This document shows positions 46,295 to 57,459 of a stretch of 64,000 nt of DNA, in pieces (the stretch's first letter is position 1; every line of letters starts with the position of its first letter). The DNA lies in contig NC_077247.1 of assembly GCF_947179165.1 (NCBI RefSeq), forward strand, positions 40,840,935-40,904,934. Reading direction: 5' to 3'. The notes beneath the pieces are model-generated. The model did no database searches, was not told the origin of the DNA, and saw nothing but the letters and a program-made list of their open reading frames with translations. This stretch comes from Solanum dulcamara (lineage: Eukaryota; Streptophyta; Magnoliopsida; Solanales; Solanaceae). The position numbers and the translations under genes are program-made.

Positions 46295-48150
46295 TACATG
46301 TATATGAGATACACTAACTCTCTCGCTCGCGTTCTTCCTCTTTCGCTCGCCTCTCTCCTTGTGTATCAATATTTCATAGTGTATCTGATAGCAAACATAT
46401 ATGTATCTAGGTGTATCTAACATGTAATCTGGTATGAAATTATTAATTAGTAAGATAATATATAATTATTTCTAATTATAAAAAGAATTAATAAATATGA
46501 TAGAAATGTTTATGTAATTAGATAGTTAATTTTAGGCAGTAATTCTGGAAAGGGGAAAGACGTCAACGGTAATTCAATAAATAAGGCAAGGAATTTTCAG
46601 AAGAAAAAAAGGCTTTCTAAAACTTGCTACATAAATTAAGCACAAACAATAGACAATGTCGAGTACATAATTTTGGTCCAGATCACCTTATATTATTTGG
46701 GAAACTTACGTAAATATACTATATTATGAAAATATTTTTTTAATAGACATTTATAGTATATTTATAATATAATTTTAATATATATTAACGAAAATAATTT
46801 ATAAAACTCATATAATACAAGTTTTATTCATGGATAGTTATCACACACTTTAATACACTTATAATCTATTGTGTCAATTTCTTATCAAACAATTATAATA
46901 TATTTTTAAACACTTATAATACATTTATATTGCATGCCTAATTTATTTTTAATACATGACAGATAAATCAGTAATTATTTATTAAAAAATATTCTCTTAA
47001 TATTTTTTTCTTTTATTTGCTTAGTCTAGACTTGTGATTAAATAAATTTTATTCTCTCCTTTATGCTGTCTTTTGGAAATAGCCGTCCTACCTTAATAAG
47101 AGTAAAATCTGTGTACACTTTACACTCTTTAAACCCCACATGTTGTTGTGGTGGTGGTCGTCGTCGTCTCTCCTTTATGCTGTATTTTAAATACACTTTT
47201 TTGGTGGACAAAATCCAGCTTTTCATATCTTTTTTACTTATTCGATACTAGAGGAAAAAAGTACCCACCACTCAATCGAGTGCATGAGGTACGCTTAGGG
47301 GTTGTTTGGTTGATAACAATTTATGTCGGGATTAATAATTTTAAGATAAGTTATTTCAGAATAGAATTATCTAATACCTTCAATCAAATATCGGATAAAA
47401 TAATTTTGTATTTTATCTCAAAATTATTATGCCTTGTACCTCACACCTCTTGTTTTGCTTATTAATTTTTCGTTTCAATTTGTTTGGTCTATTTTGATTT
47501 GATATGGAGTTTTAAAAAATAAAAATGACTTTTTGAATTTTGTGATCTTAAATTAAAGTTTAGTCCAATATATCAACATGAATTTTAATTTTATAGTTTT
47601 AAACATGTTAGGTAAAAAATTAAAATTAAAAAGTTGTTAAAAAAGAAAAAAAATGACCATTCTTTTGAATACTTATTTTATGTTTCATATAGATATAACA
47701 TTGTTGTATTTACTATAAAATTAAAGATAATATTTTAAATTTTACTAGTTCAAATTTGAATTTTATTACATTTCGTCTAGTTTACTAGTTCGAAATTCAC
47801 AACTTATTAACTACATTCTTACCTTTATAAAACACTATAAAATGTAGCAAAAGCTTTATGATTAAGAAAATAAAAGTTAATTAAAGCAAATCAAACCAAA
47901 CTCCAAATTGCTACAGTAAAACAAATTTAATGAAATTTAATCGCAGCAGACATTATATGCGACTATTTATTTTTTCTGGAAAAATTAAATTGTTTATAGT
48001 CTCAATATTTCATCAAAAAACCCTCCTCATACGTTCTGAGTTGGCATCTCGATGCATCAAATCGACGGTGTTAAGGGTGGTACATCCCTTTACAAGCCAC
48101 AAATCTACGGTTGAGATTACCCTTCGTAATAGCACACCGTTCAAAAAGAG
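46295..48150. other. Intergenic region with repeat remnants
   Basis: A repeat with CTCTCTCGCTCGCGTTCTTC and GTATCTAG motifs (about 46262-46425) cuts off the hAT pseudogene. A MITE remnant beginning GGGGTTGTTTGGTTG (47298) resembles sequence near 36600. The rest is AT-rich without genes up to the VDAC promoter. Confidence 0.45.
47068..47148 (+). mobile_element. Diverged SINE-like tail
   Basis: GGAAATAGCCGTCCTACCTT, GTAAAATCTGTGTACACTTT and AACCCCACATGTTGTTGTGG keep the order of the SINE/LINE tail seen at 62797-62890. No target duplication was recognised. Confidence 0.45.
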
Positions 48151-48172
48151 ACCAAAGAATTAGGGCATTGCA

Positions 48173-48185
48173 GCATTTATAAACA
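48173..48185 (+). promoter_or_regulatory. TATA-like sequence upstream of VDAC
   Basis: CATTTATAAACAC lies about 90 bases before the VDAC start codon, a normal distance for a short plant leader. Confidence 0.4.
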
Positions 48186-48270
48186 CAAAAAACACACTGT
48201 TGCTGCTCTACAACTACTAGAGCTTCCTTTGTATTTCTTCTTCTTCTTACTCCGATTTTGAGCTTCAATC

Positions 48271-50559
48271 ATGGGGAAAGGTCCTGGACTTTACACTGAA
48301 ATCGGAAAGAAGGCTCGAGGTACTTGTATTTTCTTTTGATTTCTGACGATTAAACATATATATATATATGTTTGTAGTTATCAAGTTATGATAATGCAAA
48401 TGTGCAAATGATTTTGTTTTGTGTTATTGATTTAGAGTTTACTGTTTATGAGATGAAATGCGGCGTTGATTTGTTTTTTGTATTTTGGACTGTTTTGGTG
48501 TTGCTTCCGTTGGTAATTTTTGATGTTGGATTGAATAATCAGATCTGTTGTACAAGGACTACCAGAGTGACCACAAGTTCTCTATCACCACCTACTCTCC
48601 CACCGGAGTTGTGAGTTTCTCCTCTAATTTCATGCGGATCTGTTTATTTTTTGCTGATTTAACTCCTTTGATTTATAGGAGTATTATTTATGCCTCTTTC
48701 TGTATTCTGTAATTCATCATTATAGATTATGGCTGTTCACATGGAACTATTTTAGGAATAGTATTATCTCACACCTTATAAAAATTTAACTTCATTTAAT
48801 TATCCATTTTCAACTTCGTAAGCATAACTTTGATATTTTCTTCCACTACTTGTAATATGACTCATAAGTCGTTAGCATCTCCGTGTTTGGCCTGGGACGA
48901 AGGCAGTACTAGTATGTTGCATCTACACTTGGACATTAGATTTGTGGATGGTTTAGTGCATATAGAAGTCGTCGCAGTTGGTTCCATTGGTATAGTTGTC
49001 AGGAACAGGGCTTATAAATGCCTTGCTTCAGGCTGATTGATATCTATACATTTTTTGTAGTAACAGAAGTTTGTTTGATTTTTTACGCTACTGCCTCGTG
49101 ATTACAAATGCAAATTTATGCCCTTCTGCAGGTTATTACTTCATCAGGATCAAAGAAAGGTGATCTGTTTTTGGCTGATGTTAACACTCAGCTGAAGAAC
49201 AAGAATGTTACAACAGACATTAAAGTTGACACAAACTCCAATGTGAGTACTTAATTTGCTCGTTTGCCATTTTTTTAAATTTCTTTTTCACTCACGCATG
49301 ATGTTCTCCTAGTTTTCTTCTTTGTCTTTAAAATGTTGCCTATATTTTGTTTGTCAACTTCTTGGACACTGGGAAGCTTGCCCCGTTAGACTGGGTCCTT
49401 TCATTTTGAATTGTCCTTTTCCTTTCCAAAGTGGAATTCCTCCTTGCCTTCAACCTGTGCCAGACTCCATTTCTGCTGTTGCCAGGTGGAATGATTTATT
49501 CAATCTTGGTGTCAGCAAGCAAAAGACTGGGCCCTAGTAGTGTGGACATTAGGTCCACTGACCAGAGAGTATATGCATAACAGTATTTGATTAATTCAAT
49601 ATTGTTTTCATAGACTATTTCATTCTCTAATCTTCACTGTTTGGATGCATTATTTAAGCGTAATATATTAGTACTTTTCTTCTTGCGATATGCATTCTAA
49701 CAAGGTAGTTTATTTGACTTAATGGTATATTTATGCTAGCTTTTCACAACCATTACGGTTGATGAAGCTGCTCCTGGGTTGAAGACAATTTTAAGCTTCA
49801 GAGTTCCTGATCAAAGGTCTGGAAAGGTAAATGGCAATATCATATGGCATCAAATATGTCTAAAGAAGAAATGGCAAATTGCGTACTACTACTGCTTGTT
49901 CTAATTTTTGTATTGGTCTTGACAGTTGGAAGTTCAATATCTACACGACTATGCTGGGATATGCACTAGCGTAGGGTTGACAGCAAACCCTATTGTTAAC
50001 TTTTCTGGTGTCGTGGGTACCAACATTCTTGCTCTTGGAACTGATGTATCCTTTGACACCAAGACTGGAGATTTCACCAAATGCAATGCTGGTTTGAGCT
50101 TCACTAATGCCGACCTTGTTGCTTCGTTGAATCTGTGAGTGGTCACCTTACTTTAAGCATGTATTCACTTGAAATTTTAAAATGTTTTAAATATCAAGTT
50201 AGGTATACAAGTTGTGTTAGTTTTTTAATGTGCATGCGTTGTGACAACTCAGGAATAACAAGGGAGATAATCTGACTGCATCATACTACCACACAGTGAG
50301 CCCTCTCACAAGTACTGCTGTTGGGGCTGAGGTGAACCACAGCTTCTCCACCAATGAGAACATCATCACCGTGGGTACTCAGCACCGATTGGATCCTTTG
50401 ACCAGTGTGAAGGCAAGGATTAATAACTTCGGCAAGGCCAGTGCTCTGCTTCAACATGAGTGGCGCCCAAAGTCTCTTTTCACAGTTTCAGGAGAAGTGG
50501 ACACCAAATCTGTTGACAAGGGTGCCAAGTTTGGACTTGCTTTGGCTCTCAAGCCATAG
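48271..50559 (+). CDS. VDAC: Mitochondrial outer-membrane porin VDAC (six exons)
   Basis: Voltage-dependent anion channel: a beta-barrel in the mitochondrial outer membrane that passes ATP, ADP and other metabolites. Exons: 48271-48319, 48543-48610, 49132-49242, 49740-49826, 49926-50134 and 50253-50559. All GT-AG, 831 nt, 276 aa, exactly the plant VDAC length. The start [19 protein letters not shown] is the conserved N-terminal helix. Further family text includes [53 protein letters not shown] and [16 protein letters not shown], ending GLALALKP. The start ATG is the first one after the TATA-like sequence. The gene converges with HIR on the other strand, about 880 bases between stop codons. 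No odd features; it appears intact. Confidence 0.96.
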
Positions 50560-50639
50560 GCTTTTCATCTTTAATCCATAGACATGAGGCATTACTGCAA
50601 TTTGAAGACTTGGTTCTGTGGTGTTTTTTGCACTGTAAA

Positions 50640-50645
50640 AATAAA
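50640..50645 (+). promoter_or_regulatory. Candidate poly(A) signal of VDAC
   Basis: AATAAA 80 bases after the stop codon. Another AATAAA lies at 50863-50868. Confidence 0.4.
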
Positions 50646-51440
50646 TTTAGGTGGTTGCTTGAACCTATGCATCCTTGTTCGAAGTTCATACATTCTTATT
50701 CACCCTTTTCAAAAATGATGGGTGGTGCCCTATATTGATTCTGACCTTAAGAGGTTAAGCTTGAGATTTTGTCATAATCAACAGCCAATTTTGAATACTT
50801 TGGTCCATGTTTACAGCTCAGAAACTGTTGAGACTGTATATCATGTAATGGCTGGGTCGGTCAAATAAAGCTCATATAAATGCTATATGCTGTTCTCGAT
50901 TCTGCTAAGCAATTGATGTTTACAACGTACTTAAAATACGAGGTAATAAATACCTCAGAGAAAAATGTGTTCTATTTTTGTTCTCTGGGTGCCATTCTAG
51001 GCGTTGCGTTTGTGTTGAATTGCATCATTCGTGTATTGGGAGAACTGAGTGGTATGAGGAGCTTGCATTTACATTAGAATTAACGCATTTATTAGTTTCT
51101 AGGTTACTTATGCGAAAGGAACTACATGTCATGTAGGACACTGTATTTTCTCTTTATATATGCTTTTACTATTTTTTCAATTTTTTGGGGCGGGGGAAAC
51201 ATAGAAAAGAAGAGGTGCAAGTTACAGATTCTCACAAAACTGAAAGTAAGTTCTCTGGTATGTATTATTATGTCAGTGAAACAATACATTGAACCTGACT
51301 ATAAGACAACTAACATTTGACTTAAATAACTACATGTAATTACATTAGCAACACACATATGTAGAGAACAATAGTGGCCATCACAATCAAATCAAGAAAC
51401 ATTACTTAAAAACAGAACCACACGAGACACTGAAACACAT
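50646..51440. other. Convergent 3' region between VDAC and HIR
   Basis: Holds the 3' untranslated ends of two genes that face each other. No gene or mobile element is recognised. Confidence 0.5.
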
Positions 51441-54400
51441 TTATAAAAGATTTTTTTGCTCGACAGCTGAACCCTGGAGTAATCCTTGTCGAATCTGCCC
51501 TGCAATGTCACTAACAGCACCAGGTCCATGTGGGATAAAGACTGCTGAGGATTTGGAGCTGGCACCAATTTCCTTCATGGTGTCAAAATACTGAGTGATG
51601 AGGACCATGTCCAAGACGTCCTTGGCAGTAGTTCCTGGGACATTTACCGAGAAACCAAGAACACTGTCCCTTAAACCATCAACAATGGCCTGGCGTTGTC
51701 TAGCAACCCCTAGTCCTGCCAGGTACTTAGCCTCAGCATCACCTTCAGCTCGCTTAATCTGGACAATTTTTTCAGCTTCTGCTTTCTCATTGGTGGCTAC
51801 TCTCAACCTTGCAGCTGACAAAAGTTTGATGTAAACCAACAATTATGTTAAAGCTTTAAAAATTACTTACGACCAGCTATATTCTGGATAAATTGAAACG
51901 AATTGCTTGACATAGTCCAATGTAGTTAACAGAACCTAGCTATAATGGAATTTATTCTCCTTTCAAGGAAATCTTTTCTTGAGAACCACAAGAGAAGACC
52001 TTTTTTTAGGAAATAGAATCATGATGCACTTTAGGGGCTACTGAAACCTCCGAGGTAGGGTAACACGAATAAAGAAAGACTAAGCTTGCTCATGCTCTCA
52101 CGCTTCACATGAGAATATGAGCAAACTTGAGATATACATAAGCCAAGTATTTGATTCTCCCAAAGGAAAAAGACAGCCATGGTACAATTTGCACATTAAG
52201 TGGCCAAATCTTTCCTCTACTCTATTATCCATATCCTTATCTGCAGGGTTCACGTGGATACGTACCACCATATATGTTTTAGTCATTCCCAAGTCACTTT
52301 TTTATCTTCTTGTTTTATACATCCCCGTCCATCCATAATTCTGAAACAGCTATCTTTGTAGGTTCACGAACCTGATCACGCCTAATGTCATCAGTTTCAT
52401 TTATAAATCACCAGAGAACTTTCCCGTGTGATTACTGCTATTAGACAGAGAGAAAGGATGTGTTGCCTACATTGGACTAGCTAAAGAAAAAGGTTATACA
52501 CGATACCTGCATTAATTTCGTTCATAGCTCTCTTAACGTGTTCATCTGGCTCTATATCAACTATGAGTGTCTGAACAATCTCATACCCGTAAGCAGACAT
52601 TGCCTACATATCATATAATCATACAAAGGAAGATAAGTACAATAATCATCATTGCTTGTCATTTGTCTTGCAACCGTGTATGATGGGATGAGTTACCTTT
52701 TCAAGTTCATCCTCCACTGCTTTAGCAATTTGATTCTTCTGCTCAAAGACATCATCCAGATTTAGCTTTGGAACACTCGCTCTGATAACTGTATAGTCAT
52801 GAGAGAGGCCATCATTATTTGGGAGGAAATAGTAAGTTCAAAAAAGAGAACGTCAAACATTGTACTCATGCAATTGCAGTACGCAGAAACTTTAAATAGT
52901 ATCACTTTTTATTTCATGTCACAAGAAAGAAAAATCTAAGAGATTTGTATTTTCATACCGTCAAACACATAGGCTTGGATCTGGGATCGAGTATTACTGA
53001 GCTTGTAAAAAGCATCAGTAGCTTTATCAGCCAGAGCACGATATTGAATTGAAGCAACGACAGTTACAAATACATTATCCTGCACGACAAATGAAATGTT
53101 TTACCAGTTAAATCAAGACAAAGGAAAAGGTCATGCCGTAGATTACTGTCATTGAGCAGAGTGAGATAGCCCCTATTAGCTATTTAGATTACCATGATTT
53201 ATGAGGGTGGTTTACATGATGTCCTTTCATTTTGATTGAAACCAGAACGTAGATGTTTACAAAGGTGAACAAGGACAAACAAACATGTGCTACAAAATGT
53301 GAACTAGCAGTCTAGCAAGAACTATTTTCAATTCTGTCGCCATAGCAATTATCTGGACATAATCTACTGAGATCCAAGTTAAGTGAATTAGTTGCTTGTG
53401 CTCTTGAAGACTTCTTCGCACAGTAAACATGGTGCTGGAGACGGAGATGACGAGACAAGCATAAGGCTTATTATAGTAGTAGAACACCTCCACCTTCAAT
53501 CACTAGGTTGCAAGGTTCAGGTCAGCAAGAGAAAAGTAGAAACCATTTTTCCCCAGTGGAAGGGATGGGGTAAAAAAAGTAACAAAATCAGAATGCCAAA
53601 AAAAAGAGTAATCAAGACAAGTAAAATTTATAACATAACATCATTTTTGCACTAATAGTTTCAATAATCTTTAATCTTTTTTATTTTGTTATGGTAGATC
53701 TCACCCCCACAACCACCTACCCAAGAGCCAACAGTGGCCTTTTCCAACTCTGTTCACTTGGTGACTCGAATTTCCAACCTCATAGTGTACTAGTCTTTTC
53801 TTGATTCCCATTAGTTGAAGAGAAAATAAACAAAAAAAGGTCACAAACTTGAAAACTTTGAAAAGCCATAGGCATATCCATCATGAGCCCGTTTGGATAG
53901 GCTTAAAAAAAGTAACTTTTATGTATGAAGTGCTTTTAGAATTTTGAAGTGCTGAAAGTTATTTTTATAAATAAGCAGTTGAGTGTTTGGATAAAAGTGC
54001 TTATGTTGAAAATAAGTGTTTGAATTTTAGGGTTAAAAGAATAAAAAGGGTAGTTTGGGAATTTAGTTAAAATATAAGAGATATAAAAGTAATTTCCATT
54101 GTCAAACAAAATGGCTTTAAACACTTAGAAAAAAAAGTTAGAAATCCTAACTTTTCATTTTTGACTGACTTTAAGAATTTTATGGCTTAAAGTTAGGATT
54201 AGGCAAACACGTTCAAAAACTAAAAATGGGCTTTAAGTTGGTTTTGACCAACTTAAAGCCCATCCAAACGGGCTCCATGTTATAACATGAACTAATTATC
54301 CACAAGAATTAAGGGAAAAGTGTTTTTTCAAGCAAATGCTATTATGAGTTCAACGTGTAAGGTTTTTCACATTGAACCCATTATATTTTCCAATTAATGA

Positions 54401-55317
54401 GTTCATATCTACTATTTGTTGCAATTTTAATGAATTTTTACACACAAATTTACGCTTCACATTAAAACCAGTGGTTCAGATGAACCCGACAACTAACACC
54501 TTGTTTTGATGGTTATTAGCCGTTGTATTGTATTGTTTGTTTAAATACAATGTTTTTTTATTGTTACAAACATTTTATTGTATCGTATTGTTTAATTCCA
54601 TCATTAGGTAACGACGAAAAGACCCATTTGTTTAACGAGCGATGTGGTGTGATCGCGTCGTTACCTTAATATTTTATCCTCATTTTGTCTTTACTTATTA
54701 TTTAATAATTCTATTTTGTCTTTTACCCTACCCTCTCATAGTAGCTCTACCCCGCTACCTTACTTTTTTTTGTAGATTTATCATTCAAATTATAGATGTG
54801 TCACATTTTGTACCGACAGAAAACAATAAAATCTATCCAAACATTGTATTCAGTAAAACAAGACAGTATGATTCAACACAACACAATATAATACAATATG
54901 ATATATTATGAAACAATACGTAACAATCATCCAAACAAAGTATAAGAGTTGCATCCGTCCCTGTGTGGCAAAGTGGAGAACTTCCTCTCCATGTTATGAT
55001 ACTGAACTAATGAAAAAGTCATACATCTAGATGGAAAAACAACTAGCTTCCAAAAACAAGCTAACACCTTTGATAGTAAAATTTTATCCACGTCAACTGT
55101 TTACGCCAAATCATATTAATTTACGCACCTTGGACTTGGTCTCGCAGCGTACATCAAGCTGCTGCAGCCTTAAAGTTAGGTAACCAGCAATCTGACTCCC
55201 TATACACCATGGCAAGAAATGACATCCAGGCTCAAGCACATCATTAAACTTGCCAAATCTTTCCTTGATAGCTACTGTGGATTGGTCAACTTGTACACAG
55301 CAAAACAGATTCCCCAT
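51441..55317 (-). CDS. HIR: Hypersensitive-induced reaction protein (SPFH/band 7 family, five coding exons)
   Basis: HIR proteins are plant SPFH-domain proteins on the cytosolic face of the plasma membrane. They form oligomers and associate with immune receptors in cell-death responses (family knowledge). Exons on the minus strand: 55317-55129, 53079-52959, 52788-52697, 52603-52507 and 51814-51441. All GT-AG, 873 nt, 290 aa. The start [14 protein letters not shown] has Gly2 for myristoylation and Cys6/Cys7 for palmitoylation. The SPFH core has [36 protein letters not shown] and [15 protein letters not shown] charged helix [20 protein letters not shown] and the tail [10 protein letters not shown] follow. 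A 5'-leader intron is likely: a donor AAAGGTATGG (about 55680) and an acceptor AACAG just before the ATG. Intron 1 (2.05 kb) contains two MITEs and a SINE remnant. Confidence 0.95.
53470..53580 (+). mobile_element. Possible SINE remnant in HIR intron 1
   Basis: ACACCTCCACCTTCAATCAC followed by TAGGTTGCAAGGTTCAGGTC resembles the tRNA-like head of a Solanaceae SINE with a decayed B box. The 3' end could not be fixed. Confidence 0.35.
53885..54275. mobile_element. MITE with GAGCCCGTTTGGAT ends (copy 2), in HIR intron 1
   Basis: 391 bp, with the same termini and nearly the same interior as the copy at 4010-4390, and in the same orientation. It is flanked by CAT on both sides (53882-53884 and 54276-54278). 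It carries about 10 extra bases relative to copy 1. Confidence 0.8.
54497..54942. mobile_element. Second MITE in HIR intron 1 (Tourist/PIF-like)
   Basis: The left end CACCTTGTTTTGATGGTTAT and the right end TCATCCAAACAAAGTA are inverted copies with a few mismatches. TAA flanks both sides (54494-54496 and 54943-54945), the usual PIF/Harbinger target. Subterminal GTATTGTATTG and CAATATAATACAATA repeats are also mirrored. About 446 bp, no coding capacity. Confidence 0.65.
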
Positions 55318-55749
55318 TGTCTCTGTTCCCCCAACAATTCCAAAAGAACATGGAAAAATTCAAGATTTCAAAACACAGAGAAATAAAAGAGCAATCTTTC
55401 CTCTCTTTTTTTAACGATAAAAGAACACCCAATTATCTTATGCCACATACAAGCAGTTTATAGGTTCATATAGTATCTTGAACCAAGTTACTATAAGAAT
55501 CAAAAACCAAGAATCAATGGGAAAGTTTTTCCTTTCTGTTTTTCAGGGTACCCACAAAGGAAATAATGAAATTGCAAAAGTTATGCTAACATTTGGCACC
55601 AAACTTAATTGGGTATTGAATAAAGTAAATTTTTTCAAGAATGGCAGATTGAATTTCCAAGATTATCAGGATGGGACCATACCTTTGATTGTTATTTTGC
55701 AGAGATCAATTTGTTCGCTGCAGAGAGAGAGACACCATGTGGGGTGAGG

Positions 55750-57459
55750 CTGTGTGCTTAGGAAAGTGAAAATCTAATTTATGCATAAACAAAATTATAA
55801 AAAATCATTAATAATACTCTCGTGCTAAAAAAGATACTGATGAGGATGACATTATGATCAACACGTTTACTTTATTCTACATATAACTCTATCATAATAT
55901 TTTAATTTGTTTAAGTATATTTTATTTATTTACTTAGGAAAATCATACTATGTAACATGTATTTACCGTCTCAATATGTATAGTAAGATTTTAAAGTGCA
56001 AAAGGATCTAATTATTGGTGTTACTTCTAACATCTACTATTGGTTAATCTTTTTCTTTGAAATAAATATTACTATTGAATATTTCGTATTACGTGACTCT
56101 TTCACTTTTGAAACATCTTTATATAATTAAAAATAATTGAACTGACCATAAATTTTAAAAAATATTTTTTCCTTAAATTTTATGCATAATCACGTGCAAA
56201 ATAAATAAAAGAAAGGGAGTACTAGTTGATTAGACACTATAATATATCACAAGTTTTATACCTAAATTTATTTAGAAAATAGTTTTAAATTCTTAATAAC
56301 AATAGCAATAAAACGACAAAGTGAAGGAGTACTATAAACCACAGTTTTCGATGGTTCAAACAATGTGCAAGAAAAACTTTGGTTGAAAGAAAATTTGTTT
56401 GACTATTTAGCGGGGTATAAAATATTTAAATGCTCATAGTAGAGATTGTATACCGTTATCATCGAAGGTTGTAATGAGATAATAATTACTTTTCTATCAT
56501 TAATTAAAGATCTTGATTCGAATGCTAAAAATAAAATTGTTTTTGATAAGGAGCACTTTATTTATGAAGTGAAATTTTTCGATGCGAATCTGAAATAGTT
56601 ATGCCCATTTAAAAATCAATAATGTAGTTGTTAGTTTTTAAAACGTTTTCGCCAACTGTAAATGATCTCACAGAGAAGTTGACATTCACTAAAATTCCTT
56701 ATTAACTATGTGGAGCAAAAAAAGACAACAAAACTATGTCCTAACTTAAAATTCAATGTCATTGTTGGATCATTCCCTACATAATCAACTTTTAATTGTT
56801 TTTTAAAACAGTTTTGCATTACTTGAGCCTCGATAAAATCTTCATGTACTTTTCAACATTTAGAGAAATCAAACAAATCCAATTTGGAATTTTCAACAAG
56901 AAACTCAACACGTTACTGAAAATTGTGTCGCAATTACGTATGCATAATTTTATTAGGGGGAATATTAATAGGTGTAATCACAGTCCGGCAAATTTCTTTA
57001 TTAACTTGGTCAATGAAGTTTCCTGGAAACTTAAAGGTCTATTATTTAATAATAGCATTTCACATGGACTTGTTGTGGCCATAGGTATCCATGTCTTGTT
57101 CAAACCGTTGACAAAACTATGTCAAGCAAATGAATTATTCAAGCGACATATATCACGAGGAAATGATTTCTTCTGACCACTCACAAATTGAATAGAAGAA
57201 AATGACTTTTTCAGATCTCTTATAAAATAGGTCAATGATGCAAGACGAGAGAGCTCATGCTATCAGTAACTATTTGTTAGCTCCCCAAAGGCTTTGAGCT
57301 TAACTTTCAGCATAGAACAAAACTTCAAAAACTTATACACAAGTCTTTTAATGCACTTCCCTTTTCCTTTTGGGGGGAAAAAAGGTTGACATAACTAGGG
57401 GAATCACTAGTTCAAAAAATTCCATCAGGCTCTTCAACATCTCCACATTACTGCATAAC
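55750..57459. other. Intergenic region upstream of HIR
   Basis: Should contain the HIR promoter and the 3' end of the flavoprotein gene. A 126-codon frame at 56796-57176 (plus) has no family resemblance or coding support. No mobile element with clear ends was found. Confidence 0.45.

Noticed and set aside
56796..57176. 126-codon frame upstream of HIR
   Set aside because: No recognisable domain, AT-rich composition and no matching splice or promoter context.
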